The notes under the pieces are model-generated. The model saw only the letters and a list, made by a program, of their open reading frames with translations. It made no database searches and was not told where the DNA came from. DNA of 20,590 bases from contig JALSKY010000076.1 of NCBI GenBank assembly GCA_026988585.1, positions 1 through 20,590 on the forward strand, in the 5' to 3' direction. This document shows positions 20,501 to 20,590 of this stretch, piece by piece. The stretch comes from Deltaproteobacteria bacterium (GTDB taxonomy: Bacteria; Desulfobacterota; Dissulfuribacteria; Dissulfuribacterales; QOAL01). Numbering within the stretch: position 1 is the first letter of the stretch; every line of letters starts with the position of its first letter. Made by a program: the position numbers and the translations under genes.

Positions 20501-20590
20501 AAAGGCTTCTCCAGGCATGAGATGTACAATGTGAGGTGACTGGTCTCACAGGCCGGTACTATCTGCATGAAAGGAGAAGACAACATGAAA
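20501..20590 (+). other. Start of a rightward gene at the window edge, with upstream hairpin
   Basis: The last six bases read ATGAAA (20585-20590), with AAAGGAG about 8 nt before them, a strong initiation site. Upstream is a short hairpin, GTGAG (20531-20535) with CTCAC (20545-20549). Only two codons are visible, so the product cannot be told. The gene would run divergent from the minus-strand cassettes, which is where an integron integrase usually lies. An insertion sequence beside an attC is the other option. Confidence 0.45.

Noticed and set aside
1..20590. rRNA, tRNA and CRISPR arrays
   Set aside because: I found no cloverleaf, rRNA segment or regular repeat-spacer pattern on either strand by eye.

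Overview
The window looks like the chromosome of a Gram-negative, respiratory, probably anaerobic bacterium. A sulfur-metabolising member of the Desulfobacterota (old Deltaproteobacteria) is my best guess. The reasons are a nine-heme c-type cytochrome, a periplasmic tetrathionate-reductase-type molybdoenzyme (TtrA/TtrB-like), and a sigma-54-type promoter in front of an ammonium transporter/PII cluster. The taxonomic call is inference; no rRNA or tRNA gene is present.

Layout, left to right. (1) 1-462: the end of a universal stress protein whose frame runs off the left edge. (2) 740-2083 (-): folC, with a bidirectional hairpin terminator at its end. (3) 2218-3672 (+): a nine-heme c-type cytochrome, probably a lipoprotein. 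(4) 3797-9361 (+): a nitrogen block of amt, a second amt, glnK/glnB and glnD. It starts at a well-formed -24/-12 (sigma-54) promoter and ends at a clear intrinsic terminator. The genes form one circuit: two ammonium channels, the PII protein that gates them and reports nitrogen status, and the uridylyltransferase that modifies PII on Tyr51. (5) 9370-9714 (-): a HIT-family protein. (6) 9922-10602 (-): a secreted repeat protein with an APGV 13-residue repeat and a DUF3060-like G-D-x-N repeat. (7) 10813-11706 (+): a DUF89/ARMT1-like protein. (8) 11779-15491 (-): the TtrB-like and TtrA-like genes overlapping by 4 nt, with no quinol-oxidising membrane subunit beside them. (9) 15633-16643 (-): a secreted transglutaminase-like protein with its own terminator.

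From about 16.65 kb rightward the window becomes accessory DNA. It holds a membrane-anchored DUF2726/zinc-ribbon protein, a possible 48-codon ORF, and a 5'-truncated IS91-type transposase. These are followed by what I read as part of a cassette array. Two minus-strand genes, an HNH-like protein and an Abi_C/HEPN-like protein, are each preceded within 2-10 nt by an attC-like imperfect palindrome carrying inverse R-box cores, and a third such palindrome follows the HNH-like gene. This integron (or integrase-less attC cluster) is the most interesting part of the window. Its R-box pairs, unpaired extra bases and start-codon spacing are visible by eye, but no integrase gene lies inside the window. 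The last bases hold a good ribosome-binding site and ATG for a rightward gene that could be the integrase or an insertion sequence.

Functional names rest on motifs read in the translations, not on database searches. Promoters and attC sites were judged by eye.
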